From: JANMCE01 sp963791625
GTDB lineage: Bacteria; Actinomycetota; Acidimicrobiia; Acidimicrobiales; Ilumatobacteraceae
DNA length: 64,000 nt
Assembly (NCBI GenBank): GCA_963791625.1
Contig: CAWBTA010000001.1
Location: 62,001 to 126,000, forward strand
Direction of reading: 5' to 3'
Notes under the pieces: generated by a model
Databases searched by the model: none
Seen by the model: only the letters and a program-made list of their open reading frames with translations
What the model was told of the DNA's origin: nothing
Translations under genes and position numbers: made by a program
Shown: positions 18,904-26,795 of the stretch, one piece after another
How positions within the stretch are numbered: position 1 is the stretch's first letter
Layout of the letters: every line of letters begins with the position of its first letter

Positions 18904-19014
18904 TCATTTCGCCGTCCGTTGCGGCCACGTCCAAGCCGTGCGGGCGATGGCCAGTAGCAGCACCACCGCGACTGCGCTTCCGGCGAGGTAGTACGCCCAC
19001 GACTCGCCAACCAT
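18904..19014 (-). CDS. Possible 36-residue single-span membrane protein
   Basis: Short reading frame starting MVGESWAYYLAGSAVAVVLL, continuing LAIARTAWTWPQ and ending in a basic tail (QRTAK). One clear hydrophobic span with the positive side at the C-terminus suggests a genuine small membrane protein, downstream of the copper-related DUF305 gene on the same strand (about 90 bases after its stop). No convincing ribosome-binding site is seen upstream, so this is tentative. Confidence 0.35.
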   Translation of the reverse strand: MVGESWAYYLAGSAVAVVLLLAIARTAWTWPQRTAK

Positions 19015-19103
19015 CGAGGTGAATTAGCCGCGCAACCAGCCCGGTCGCTGATCCGAACTGTCGGTGCGTGACAGCATTGTCGACGAGACCTACGCGGTCC
19101 GGC

Positions 19104-19700
19104 TCAGCCAGCGAGCGCTTGAAGCTGGGTGATCTCCGCCTGCTGCGCGGTGATCACGTTCGCGGCGAGTCTCAAGATGTCAGGATTCGATCCGGCGGTC
19201 TTCACGGTTTCGGCCATCGTGATCGCACCCCTATGGTGGGCGATCATCATCGTCGCCCACATCTTGTCGAATTCGGCGCCTTTCATCAGACCGAGACTCG
19301 TCATGTCTTTCGACGACATCATGCCGTCCATAGCGCCCATGTCGTGACCGGAAGTGTCCATGGCGACGGGCTTACCCCACGAGGTCAGTAGCGTCGTCAT
19401 CTGCTTGATCTCAGGGTCTTGGTCGGCCTTGATCTTCGTGGCGATCGCTTTGATCGCTGCGCTTGCGGCAGCGTTCGGGTCGAGGGCCATGTCGGCCATC
19501 TCGATGGCCTGCTCGTGGTGCGGGATCATGCCCTGCGCGAACGTGACGTCACCGTCTTTGAACGTGACACTCTTCGCGGCCGCGGCCGCGGCAGTTGCTG
19601 GCGTACTGGTCGGCGTGGTCATGCTGCCATGCGAGGAACCGCACGCGGCGAGTGTGAGCGAAACGGTAAGCGCAGCAGCGCCGAGGAGAACAGGCTTCAT
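19104..19700 (-). CDS. DUF305 lipoprotein, probable copper-associated
   Basis: 198-residue exported lipoprotein. Signal peptide MKPVLLGAAALTVSLTLAAC ends in a lipobox Cys, followed by a Ser/Thr/Ala linker and a DUF305 domain. The domain has two hallmark motifs (FAQGMIPHHEQAIEMADMAL and MWATMMIAHHRGAITMA) with paired histidines and many methionines (DMGAMDGMMSSKDM), typical of metal-binding four-helix proteins found next to copper genes. AAAGGAT precedes the ATG at 19700. An operator-like inverted repeat lies just upstream. The neighbouring CopC-CopD and BlaI genes support a copper role. Confidence 0.88.
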   Translation of the reverse strand: MKPVLLGAAALTVSLTLAACGSSHGSMTTPTSTPATAAAAAAKSVTFKDGDVTFAQGMIPHHEQAIEMADMALDPNAAASAAIKAIATKIKADQDPEIKQMTTLLTSWGKPVAMDTSGHDMGAMDGMMSSKDMTSLGLMKGAEFDKMWATMMIAHHRGAITMAETVKTAGSNPDILRLAANVITAQQAEITQLQALAG

Positions 19701-19720
19701 TCGAGGGGATCCTTTCGACG

Positions 19721-19738
19721 ACTACGACAAAGTGTAGT
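19721..19738. promoter_or_regulatory. BlaI/CopY-like operator upstream of DUF305 gene
   Basis: Inverted repeat ACTAC-N8-GTAGT about 20 bases upstream of the DUF305 start. It resembles the TACTACA...GTAGTA sites bound by BlaI-type repressors, and a better match lies at 21548-21560 beside the blaI-like gene. Binding is inferred. Confidence 0.45.
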
Positions 19739-19760
19739 AGAAAGATGAGGATCCGGGTGT

Positions 19761-21506
19761 TCAGGCGTCCCAGATACCGAGTGCCTGCCCGGTGACGCGC
19801 CCAACGGTGCCGTCGACAAGCAGGTTGTTTGCGGTCTGAAAGGCGCGTACTGCGTCGGTGGTCGGCCCGTCGAACCGCCCGCTTGGTGCCTGTTGGAGCA
19901 GTCCTTTGGCAACGAGGGCCCGTTGGAGGCACGTGACCTCGTCGCCGGTGGCTCCGGTGGATAACGCCTGCCGGATCGTGCAGTTGGCACCCGTGACCGT
20001 TGTTGCCGGCGGGTTGGTGGTCGGTTCGGCCGGGGTGATGGCCGTGACGGCAGTCGTCGGGTTTGTTGGTTGTGTCGTCGCCGGCAGTCGCGCCGCTGTG
20101 GTGGACTCGTAGGCCGCTGTTGCTGGTGGCGACACGACCATTGCTGCGGTGACGGCCAGGATCAGTGTCCCAACGCCGAGTTCAGTGAGCATCGCCCGGC
20201 GGAGGTTGCCGGTCGTACGGGCGGTCACGTCCTTGGCTCGATGACCGAAGCGTTTCGCAACACGGGTCCGGTTGATGTTTGCGACCTTGAGCATCAACGC
20301 GACGAGACCGAGCTTGAGAACGAGGAGGCGTCCGTGCGCTACCGCGAACACGCGCCACGGGGCACCGACGAGCCGGAATGATTGCACGACACCGGTGACC
20401 GCGAGGATGGCCACACAACTAGCCGCAAGCTTCCCGAAACGCTGAATGATCTCGTTGCGTTCGCTCGGTTCGAGTTCGATGAGCGCGAACCCGGCGACGA
20501 GCGCGAGTCCGCCGAACCACGCTGTCGCGGCTGCGTAATGGGCGGTGTCGAGTGGGACGCCGAGGATCGGCCAGCGCATCGATTTCGAGTGACCACCGAA
20601 CGCCCACGTCGTCATGGTTGCGAGAACGAGACCGGCGGTGAGCCGCCACCGGTGCAGTTCCGACTGTGGTCGAAAGGCAAAGAGGGCCCAGCCAACCACG
20701 ACCGCGAGTAGGCACCGGGCGATAGAGGCCTTGCCAGCCACGGTGTGGAAGGCGCCCCCGACCCCACCAAACGATGACCAGATCGGCTTGCCTGTGATGT
20801 CCGACGCGATGATCAGCAATTGTGCGACGGCGCCCACGGTCACGATGGCCACGGCGTAGCGAACCGCCCGCCGTACCAAGTCGAGCTGCCATGCCCGGTC
20901 CCAGACCCACAAGACGGTCGCTACGGTTCCGCCCATCACGAACATGGCAACATAGGTCAGCACTCGAAGCAGCCAGCGCAAAACCGACGGCGTCGACCAC
21001 GGCTCCCCAAACCCAGCCGCCGACACCGATTGTTCAACCGACGTGTCCGTCGTAGACGACTCGATGGTCGTCGAGGTCTCTACGGTCGCAGTCTGTTCGG
21101 TGGTCACCACTGTGGCCGTCACCGGCGGAAGAGCCGTGATGGTGATCGCGACGCGTCCCGTGACTGCGTGGCCGTCTGAACCGACGAGCCGCCACCGGAA
21201 CGTGTACGCACCAGCAGCCATTTCCGGTAACGCCGCGATCACTTCGTTCTCGCCACGTGACCCACGCGACAGTCCACCGATCACCACCTTGGCACCGACG
21301 CTATCGATGAGATCGACCGAGGCGGTGTCCAACGGGACAGCGTTCGCGAACACCAGCGACAACTGCGCCGGAGCCGACATCAACTCCGCACCGTCGGCCG
21401 GCGTACTCGACTGCAACGAGTTGTGCGCCCACGCTGGCGACGCGAGGCCCACGCCCACGACTACAAGAACGAGGAACGCTGATAGGCGTGCGAGGAATCG
21501 TGGCAT
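19761..21506 (-). CDS. CopC-CopD fusion with C-terminal peptidoglycan-binding domain
   Basis: 581 residues in three parts. The first is a signal peptide plus CopC domain (mature N-terminus AHNSLQSSTPADGAEL, with the copper-ligand His, and VGSDGHAVTGRV with a second His). After a Thr/Ser-rich linker comes a multi-span CopD domain (about residues 170-470, including WAFGGHSKSMRW and DTAHYAAATAWFGGL). A second Thr/Pro linker leads to a C-terminal PG_binding_1 repeat (STGATGDEVTCLQRALVAKG, GRFDGPTTDAVRAFQ). CopC-CopD fusions are known copper-uptake or homeostasis proteins; the wall-binding tail is unusual. I start at ATG 21506 because the signal peptide begins there; longer frames add 78 unrelated residues. 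The promoter region holds a BlaI-like operator shared with the divergent regulator. Confidence 0.9.
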   Translation of the reverse strand: MPRFLARLSAFLVLVVVGVGLASPAWAHNSLQSSTPADGAELMSAPAQLSLVFANAVPLDTASVDLIDSVGAKVVIGGLSRGSRGENEVIAALPEMAAGAYTFRWRLVGSDGHAVTGRVAITITALPPVTATVVTTEQTATVETSTTIESSTTDTSVEQSVSAAGFGEPWSTPSVLRWLLRVLTYVAMFVMGGTVATVLWVWDRAWQLDLVRRAVRYAVAIVTVGAVAQLLIIASDITGKPIWSSFGGVGGAFHTVAGKASIARCLLAVVVGWALFAFRPQSELHRWRLTAGLVLATMTTWAFGGHSKSMRWPILGVPLDTAHYAAATAWFGGLALVAGFALIELEPSERNEIIQRFGKLAASCVAILAVTGVVQSFRLVGAPWRVFAVAHGRLLVLKLGLVALMLKVANINRTRVAKRFGHRAKDVTARTTGNLRRAMLTELGVGTLILAVTAAMVVSPPATAAYESTTAARLPATTQPTNPTTAVTAITPAEPTTNPPATTVTGANCTIRQALSTGATGDEVTCLQRALVAKGLLQQAPSGRFDGPTTDAVRAFQTANNLLVDGTVGRVTGQALGIWDA

Positions 21507-21547
21507 GAAGTAAGGGGGCAGACTGTCGGAAATGTCGCCCGATAGAA

Positions 21548-21560
21548 CTACACGGTGTAG
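21548..21560. promoter_or_regulatory. BlaI/CopY-like operator between CopCD and blaI-like genes
   Basis: Perfect 13-bp palindrome CTACACGGTGTAG (CTACAC, one central base, GTGTAG) in the divergent promoter region, about 40 bases from the CopCD start and 90 from the BlaI start. It matches the TACA-N-TGTA pattern of BlaI/CopY sites, so one repressor could control both directions. Confidence 0.6.
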
Positions 21561-21651
21561 GACTATAGGCTGTGTTGGTTCGAGTGTGCCGTCATGCGGT
21601 TCGCTGAGAACATGAACCAAAGAGGCGCCCGTCGCAAACTGAGGAGGCATC

Positions 21652-22005
21652 ATGACGAAACGACCCGACGGTGTGCTCGAGCATGACGTGCTGCGCGTGT
21701 TGTGGAACGCCACCGAGCCCTTGCTCCCGACGGCGGTCAAGGATTCTGTTCCTGGTGACCTCGCCTACACCAGCGTTGCCACGATCCTCACTCGTCTCCA
21801 CACGAAAGGGCTCGTGGAACGGACCGCCGTCGGTCGCGCATTCGCGTATCGCGCCGTGGTTTCCGAGTCGCAACTAGCGGCCCGCAAGATGACGGACCTC
21901 CTGACGAGTACGACAGATCGTGACGCGGCCCTTGCCGGCCTCGTATCGAACCTAACCAACGCCGACCGCAAAGCACTCCGGGCCCTCCTCGGTCGGGCGA
22001 CATGA
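21652..22005 (+). CDS. BlaI/MecI-family transcriptional repressor
   Basis: 117-residue winged-helix repressor of the BlaI/MecI/CopY family: LEHDVLRVLWNATEPLLPTA, then AYTSVATILTRLHTKGLVER (recognition helix) and a wing (AFAYRAVVS), ending in a dimerisation tail. A strong GAGGAGG site precedes the ATG. Its stop overlaps the start of the M56 protease gene. In actinobacteria BlaI-M56 pairs are found next to copper and respiration genes as well as beta-lactamases; no beta-lactamase is present here, so copper or envelope stress is the likelier signal. Confidence 0.93.
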   Translation: MTKRPDGVLEHDVLRVLWNATEPLLPTAVKDSVPGDLAYTSVATILTRLHTKGLVERTAVGRAFAYRAVVSESQLAARKMTDLLTSTTDRDAALAGLVSNLTNADRKALRALLGRAT

Positions 22006-22892
22006 TGGGTGTCACCACCCTCTTCCTCCCACTTCTCGCCGCCGGGCTCGTTGTTCTTTTCGCGACCGGACTGCACAAACTCCTGCCACCCCGAGTCGCG
22101 GCCCGTGTCGTGTGTGCCTCACTGGTTGTCATGGCCGCCGCCGCGCTGCCATCGATCTGGATCATCGGGCTCAGCTACCTCGCCCACGCACCGATCGTCG
22201 GCCGTGGTTTCCGCTGGTGCGCGATGGCGTTCGGGCTCCACCGCGAAATCCCGGCGATCCTCGCCATCCCATCGCTTGCCCTCACCATCTTTGGCGTCGC
22301 TGCGGCGGTAAAGGTGCTGCGACGTGACCGTCAACTCCGTATCCACATCTCGGGACCCATCGAGTTCGTCGAATCCGACGAAGCGTTCGCCGCGACCATA
22401 CCCGGCAAAGGCGGACAGGTCATCGTGTCCACCGGACTCTTGAACCTCGTCGACGACCGGGAACTCGGCATCGTCGTCGCGCACGAACAAGCACACGCCC
22501 GAAACCGCCACGACCGCTACTTGCTGTGCGCTCGACTCATCGGCGCTGCCCTGCCGTTCATGCGTCCAGTCACCCGACGGCTCCACTTCGTACTCGAACG
22601 ATGGGCCGACGAAGTTGCCGCAGCATACTGCGGCGACCGTAACCTCGTCGCTCGCACCCTCGCCAAAGTCGCGCTCAATGAACCATCAGCTTCCGACCTG
22701 AACCTCGCCCCCCTCGGCTTCACCGGCCTCGGCGTTGTCGGCCGTGTCGAAGCCCTCCTCGCCCCAGCTCGACCGCTACCCGCTCGGCGCTACGTCGCCG
22801 GAATCTGGAGCGCCACGACAATGGCAGGCGTTCTGGCCGGCGTACAACTCCACCACCTCGCCGGTCTCATCGCCGCGCTCTGCCCGACCTGA
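22002..22892 (+). CDS. M56-family (BlaR1-like) membrane metalloprotease
   Basis: 296-residue membrane protein with N-terminal spans (TLFLPLLAAGLVVLFATGLH, VVMAAAALPSIWIIGLSYLA), a zinc-protease site VVAHEQAHARNRHD (HExxH), a downstream ERWADEVAAAYCGD glutamate/aspartate segment, and a C-terminal span. It lacks a beta-lactam sensor domain, so it is the short type that pairs with BlaI in actinobacteria. It overlaps the blaI-like stop by four bases (ATGATG; the start could be 22002 or 22005). It probably relieves repression by cleaving BlaI on an envelope signal; the signal is not known. Confidence 0.9.
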   Translation: MMGVTTLFLPLLAAGLVVLFATGLHKLLPPRVAARVVCASLVVMAAAALPSIWIIGLSYLAHAPIVGRGFRWCAMAFGLHREIPAILAIPSLALTIFGVAAAVKVLRRDRQLRIHISGPIEFVESDEAFAATIPGKGGQVIVSTGLLNLVDDRELGIVVAHEQAHARNRHDRYLLCARLIGAALPFMRPVTRRLHFVLERWADEVAAAYCGDRNLVARTLAKVALNEPSASDLNLAPLGFTGLGVVGRVEALLAPARPLPARRYVAGIWSATTMAGVLAGVQLHHLAGLIAALCPT

Positions 22893-23066
22893 CCGCATAC
22901 CGGAGACCCTCGGCGCTCATTTGTTCGGCCGACGCCGCGGCGACGAGCCGCGCATGTTCAAGATGATCGATTTGACGGTTCGCTCGGGGTTGACCGGGTA
23001 CAGCTCAGGGTTGAATCAGGGTCTTGCCGGATAGCTCGCGAGGTGGCCGGTCGTTAGCGTGAGGTC

Positions 23067-24215
23067 ATGGGGCCGAGAGCGAGTCAACGAGAGAACGCTG
23101 CGACCCTCGGTGTGTCGATGTGGTTGGTAGCTGGACTGTTCCTCGATGGTTGGGCGCATAACAACAGGCCGGCACTTGAGTCGTTCTTCACGCCATGGCA
23201 TGCCGCCTTCTACTCAGGTTTCGCCGCGTGTGTCGTCTGGATCGGGCTCGTCGTGAAGCGCCGGCTCAGCGCTTCCCGCTCGTTCCGCGATGCCGTACCG
23301 GTTGGATACGGGGTGGCCGTCATCGGCCTCGTGGTGTTTGCTGTCGGTGGCGCAGGCGACCTGACGTGGCACACCATCTTCGGAATCGAGCAGGATTTCG
23401 ACGCGCTGTTCTCGCCAACGCACTTGATGCTCTTCGTTGGGATCATGCTGATTGTGACGACCCCGGTCAGAGCAGCTCGGGCCACGCACTGGTCTGGGTC
23501 CGACGTATCCAAACGCCCGGTCGACCTGGTGCAGATCGCAGTCACCTTGGGAACCGGCCTCGTCCTGTTCTTCGTCCAGTATCTGTCACTCTTCAACGAA
23601 TCGTTCGAGCAGCTCAGCCGTGCCCGGCTAGTGGCTGCGCCGCCCCCAGGCGTACCGGCGGAATTTCTCGAGGGAACGCTCGAGCGCGCGGTGCTTTTCG
23701 GAGCCATCGGGCTGATCGTTTCGGCGTCGGTTGTGTGCGCGCCGGTTGCGTGGCTTGTTCGGGAACGTGGACACCGGCCGGGCAGCGTGGTGTTTCACGT
23801 CGGTCTGCTCGCCGTGACCCTCAGCGCGGTCACGGGCTTCGAGGATCCCCAGCTCATACTCGGTGCGCTCGTCTCGGCGTCGGCTATCGACGCGTTTGCT
23901 TCAATCGCCACCGCCCGCATGTCTTTCAGAGTCGCCCGACACCTCGTCGCTGGGGCGGCACCGGCCTTGCTCCTCGGTGGTCATGCCGGTGCAATCGCGT
24001 TGACCGACGGCATCGGGCTGGAGGCAGAGATCTGGACCGGCACGATTGTGCTCGCCTCCCTGGCCGGCGTTGCCTTGAGCATCCTTGCTGAGCCGCCTCG
24101 AGTTCTCGATGACCATCCGCCTGAGCGCCCGAAGGCGTCGAAAGACATTTCGACTGGCGGCGGGCACCGACCTTTCGCCGGGCGCCGTCGCCGTTCTCTC
24201 AGCCTGCTGTCGTGA
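23067..24215 (+). CDS. Multi-span membrane protein of unknown function
   Basis: 382 residues with about eight hydrophobic segments, including SMWLVAGLFLDGWAHNN, WHAAFYSGFAACVVWIGLVV, VGYGVAVIGLVVFAVGG and HLMLFVGIMLIVTT. Conserved-looking histidines lie at the membrane borders (GWAHNNRP, TPWHAAFYSG, LTWHTIFG, SPTHLMLFVG), as in metal or haem membrane proteins. I cannot name the family. It follows the BlaI-M56 pair by about 170 bases on the same strand, so a link to the copper island is possible. The C-terminus (after DDHPPERPKAS) is basic and cytoplasmic. Confidence 0.65.
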   Translation: MGPRASQRENAATLGVSMWLVAGLFLDGWAHNNRPALESFFTPWHAAFYSGFAACVVWIGLVVKRRLSASRSFRDAVPVGYGVAVIGLVVFAVGGAGDLTWHTIFGIEQDFDALFSPTHLMLFVGIMLIVTTPVRAARATHWSGSDVSKRPVDLVQIAVTLGTGLVLFFVQYLSLFNESFEQLSRARLVAAPPPGVPAEFLEGTLERAVLFGAIGLIVSASVVCAPVAWLVRERGHRPGSVVFHVGLLAVTLSAVTGFEDPQLILGALVSASAIDAFASIATARMSFRVARHLVAGAAPALLLGGHAGAIALTDGIGLEAEIWTGTIVLASLAGVALSILAEPPRVLDDHPPERPKASKDISTGGGHRPFAGRRRRSLSLLS

Positions 24216-24342
24216 CGGCTGCGTCGAGGCGGTAGCGGAGGTAGATGACGCCACTGCCGAATCGGTGCTCCTCGAAGGCGCCGCGTTCATCCTCGGTGTA
24301 GCCGTCGAGCGACATGTTCGACGCGTGGATCAGGCTCGCCAT
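24199..24342 (-). pseudogene. 5' fragment of a second DHFR-like reductase gene
   Basis: Starting at 24342 behind a strong GGAGGAG site, the frame encodes MASLIHASNMSLDGYTEDER, an almost canonical N-terminus of the short DHFR-like family, then loses similarity and ends after 47 residues (stop at 24199). The remaining ~130 residues of the family are absent on either strand nearby. The fragment overlaps the 3' end of the membrane-protein gene on the other strand. Looks like the leftover of a deletion. Confidence 0.6.
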
Positions 24343-24501
24343 GAACTCTCCTCCAAACCTTCGACCCATCTCTACGAGACGACGTTGCGATCGGAACGCT
24401 GAGGTTACCGCGGCGGCCATCACCGCCCCTCCGCCAGCGTCTCACCGCGTTCAGGTCAGGTCGATCGATCGGGTCGCTGAACCGAATCATCAGCGTGTTC
24501 C

Positions 24502-24531
24502 TTGACACGAATATTCGTATATGCGAATATT
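24502..24531 (+). promoter_or_regulatory. ArsR promoter with overlapping palindromic operator
   Basis: TTGACA at 24502-24507 is a good -35 box. A perfect inverted repeat AATATTCG-N6-CGAATATT (24510-24531) covers the spacer and the expected -10 region and ends two bases before the ATG. This layout fits autorepression by the ArsR protein and a very short or absent 5' leader. Confidence 0.6.
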
Positions 24532-24533
24532 AT

Positions 24534-24887
24534 ATGGTGGATACGCTGACGTTTGCTGCTCTTGCCGACCCGAATCGGTTGCGGATAGTCGAGATGCTCC
24601 GCGATGGTCCGGCGTCGGTGGGGGAGATCGCCGAGCGGCTACCTCTGCGACAACCGCAGGCATCGAAGCATTTGAAAACCCTCACCGAAGCGGGGCTGGT
24701 CGCGGTGCGCCCGGTGGCGCAGCGTCGGGTGTTCGAGCTTCGGCGCGAACCGTTCGAGCAGCTCGATCAGTGGCTCGCGCTGTTGCGTCCGACGTGGGAG
24801 GAACGACTCGATTCGATGGAGCGTTACTTGCGTGAGCTCCGCAAACCTGCAATCAACAGACCCCGAGAGGAACGCCATGACCAGTAG
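24534..24887 (+). CDS. ArsR-family regulator (SRPBCC-linked type)
   Basis: 117-residue winged-helix protein: LTFAALADPNRLRIVEMLRD, SVGEIAERLPLRQPQASKHL (recognition helix) and KTLTEAGLVAVRPVAQRRVF. It has no metal-binding ELCVCDL motif, placing it in the subgroup paired with SRPBCC proteins. An upstream in-frame start (24495) would lie inside the promoter palindrome, so ATG 24534 is chosen; GTG 24537 is also possible. It overlaps the SRPBCC gene by 11 bases. A paralogous pair lies at 46 kb. Confidence 0.9.
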   Translation: MVDTLTFAALADPNRLRIVEMLRDGPASVGEIAERLPLRQPQASKHLKTLTEAGLVAVRPVAQRRVFELRREPFEQLDQWLALLRPTWEERLDSMERYLRELRKPAINRPREERHDQ

Positions 24888-25374
24888 CCAACCAGTCAGC
24901 CACGACATCGTGATCAAACGGATCATCGATGCGCCGGTCGAGATGGTGTGGAAGATGTGGACCGAACCCGAGCATGTGATGGCGTGGTGGGGACCGCAGT
25001 ACTACACGTCGCCGACCTGTCGGATCGACCTTCGGGTCGGCGGGTCGTACGTGTTCTGCATGCGTGCCCCAGCCGATCAGGGCGGTCAGGACTCCTACAC
25101 CGCCGGTGTCTACCAGCGCATCGTCCCGCACGAGTTGTTGGAGTTCACCCAACAACTCTCGGACGCGGATGGTAATCCGCTCGCTGAAGCCGACATGCCG
25201 CCGGGGTTCCCGACCAGCCAGTTGCACTCGATCACGTTCACCCCGCGTCGCGACATGACCGAACTCACGATCGTTGAGCACGCCTGGCCGCTCGGTCACA
25301 TGATGGTGTTCTCCTTCGCAGGGATGCATCAGTCACTGGACAAGCTCAGCGATGTGCTCGACGCCGCTCGATGA
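24877..25374 (+). CDS. SRPBCC (AHSA1-like) domain protein
   Basis: 165-residue START/Bet v1-like protein of the activator-of-Hsp90 ATPase homologue family: VIKRIIDAPVEMVWKMWTEP, HVMAWWGPQYY, CRIDLRVGGSYVFCMRAP and a final amphipathic helix. The fold forms a hydrophobic ligand pocket; the ligand is unknown. It starts within the end of the ArsR gene behind GAGAGGAA, so the two are translationally coupled. Such pairs usually form a small ligand-responsive unit. Confidence 0.9.
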   Translation: MTSSQPVSHDIVIKRIIDAPVEMVWKMWTEPEHVMAWWGPQYYTSPTCRIDLRVGGSYVFCMRAPADQGGQDSYTAGVYQRIVPHELLEFTQQLSDADGNPLAEADMPPGFPTSQLHSITFTPRRDMTELTIVEHAWPLGHMMVFSFAGMHQSLDKLSDVLDAAR

Positions 25375-25415
25375 CCACCGCCATGCCGGCAGCGCCTTCT
25401 TAGGCAGGCGCGGAT

Positions 25416-25637
25416 TTACGCGTCAATGAAGATGCACTCGCCGGGGCATTCCTCGGCGGCTTCGAGCACGGCGTCCAACCGTGCGTCGCCGATTTCGCTG
25501 GCGCCACCCGACAGCAGGGGACTGCCGTTCGCATCGCGGACATAGGCGATGCCCCCGACCAGGGTGAACATCGAGGGACAAATTTCCTCGCAGAGACCAT
25601 CGCCGGTGCAGAGGTCCTGATCGATCCAAACCTTCAT
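25416..25637 (-). CDS. Single-cluster ferredoxin
   Basis: 73-residue ferredoxin of the small actinobacterial [3Fe-4S]/[4Fe-4S] type: cysteines in DLCTGDGLCEEICPSMF (C10, C16, C20) and near the end in EECPGECIFID. These usually pass electrons to cytochromes P450, but no P450 is in this window. The gene is alone on its strand. The ~270 bases upstream (25638-25905) to the divergent transporter show no further gene. Confidence 0.92.
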   Translation of the reverse strand: MKVWIDQDLCTGDGLCEEICPSMFTLVGGIAYVRDANGSPLLSGGASEIGDARLDAVLEAAEECPGECIFIDA

Positions 25638-25905
25638 GATGAGCTCCTTGTTTCGACCCCGGCCCCGTGGGCTGGTCGTTGCGTAATGTCATTTCGGTGG
25701 CGCTTGCCCCGATGACCTGATCCTGCGCTTGATTGCGTTACGTGACGGCCAGACGTCGGACAGCGGTAGGTAACCGTTTCTGCAAGATCCACTCTCGTGA
25801 CCCAGAACCACTTGAATGTCGTCGCCCTCGACCACAGTCGTGGTGCATGTCCGGGCAGTGCGGCAGAATTCCTGTCGTGGTCGATAAGAGCGTCATCGGG
25901 GTGGA

Positions 25906-26718
25906 ATGGTGAGTCGGCGCGGTCTGTTGCTCTGCCTCGCCGCGGCTGTGTTGTTCGGTGCTTCGACCCCAGCGGCATCTCGGCTGGTGCGAGACCTGAA
26001 TCCGTTCACGCTCGCCGGTTTGTTGTATCTCGGGGCGGCTCTCGGAGTCTGCCCGATCGCGTGGCTTTCTCGGCCCGACGCGGGCGTAGTGCGTCGTGCG
26101 GGTCGCCGCCTCGGACTGGCGGTCGTGTGCGGTGGAGTGATCGGCCCGGTGCTGCTGGCTGTTGGGCTTCGTGATGTTCCAGCCTCGACTGCGTCGCTTC
26201 TGTTGAATCTCGAGTTGGTGTTCACCGCGTTGATCGCCGTTGTTGTGTTCAAGGAGCATCTTGGCCGCCGGTTGACAGTCGGCATCGCCCTGGTTGTTGC
26301 AGCTGGTGTGCTGCTGGGCTGGTCCTCGGATGTTGGGTGGCGCTGGGCGGCGCTACTGATCGGTGGGGCGTGTCTGTGTTGGGCGGTCGATAACAGCGTA
26401 ACGGCGAAGCTCGATCAGATCGCTCCAGCGCAGATCACGTTTGTGAAAGGTGCGGTCGCTGGGTTCGTGAACGTGATGATTGGGCTTCTGGGGGGCGGCA
26501 TGCTGACCCGGTGGCTGGTTGTCGCTGCGCTTGCGGTAGGCGCGCTGGGATACGGGGTCTCGATGACGTTGTGGATCGCTGGTGCCCGCGAATTGGGCGC
26601 AGCACGAGGGCAGTTGGTGTTTGCGGCTGCGCCGTTCGTCGGGGCCCTGGTGTCTTGGTTCGTCCACGCCCATGGACACCTGCCCGACGTGCACCATCGT
26701 CACGAGCACCGTGAATAG
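25906..26718 (+). CDS. EamA/DMT-family transporter with shortened C-terminus and His-rich tail
   Basis: 270-residue drug/metabolite transporter-like protein with about eight or nine spans (LLLCLAAAVLFGASTPAASR, VFTALIAVVVFKEHLG, WRWAALLIGGACLCWAVDNS). In relatives I know, GALVSW is followed by another two helices and a long His-rich tail. Here the sequence jumps straight from APFVGALVSW to VHAHGHLPDVHHRHEHRE, which looks like the extreme end of that tail. This suggests an in-frame internal deletion removing the last EamA helix or helices. Whether it still works is uncertain. Start at ATG 25906 is the natural N-terminus. Confidence 0.75.
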   Translation: MVSRRGLLLCLAAAVLFGASTPAASRLVRDLNPFTLAGLLYLGAALGVCPIAWLSRPDAGVVRRAGRRLGLAVVCGGVIGPVLLAVGLRDVPASTASLLLNLELVFTALIAVVVFKEHLGRRLTVGIALVVAAGVLLGWSSDVGWRWAALLIGGACLCWAVDNSVTAKLDQIAPAQITFVKGAVAGFVNVMIGLLGGGMLTRWLVVAALAVGALGYGVSMTLWIAGARELGAARGQLVFAAAPFVGALVSWFVHAHGHLPDVHHRHEHRE

Positions 26719-26795
26719 CCGCAAGAACACGCCGATCACGACGAGGACGAACGGCGGTCTGGGGAGTTGAGGATGCGGCGTCTACAGTTCACGCT

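Noticed and set aside
21652..22892. Beta-lactam resistance regulators (blaI-blaR1)
   Set aside because: The M56 protein lacks a penicillin-sensing domain and no beta-lactamase is present; copper genes flank it instead.
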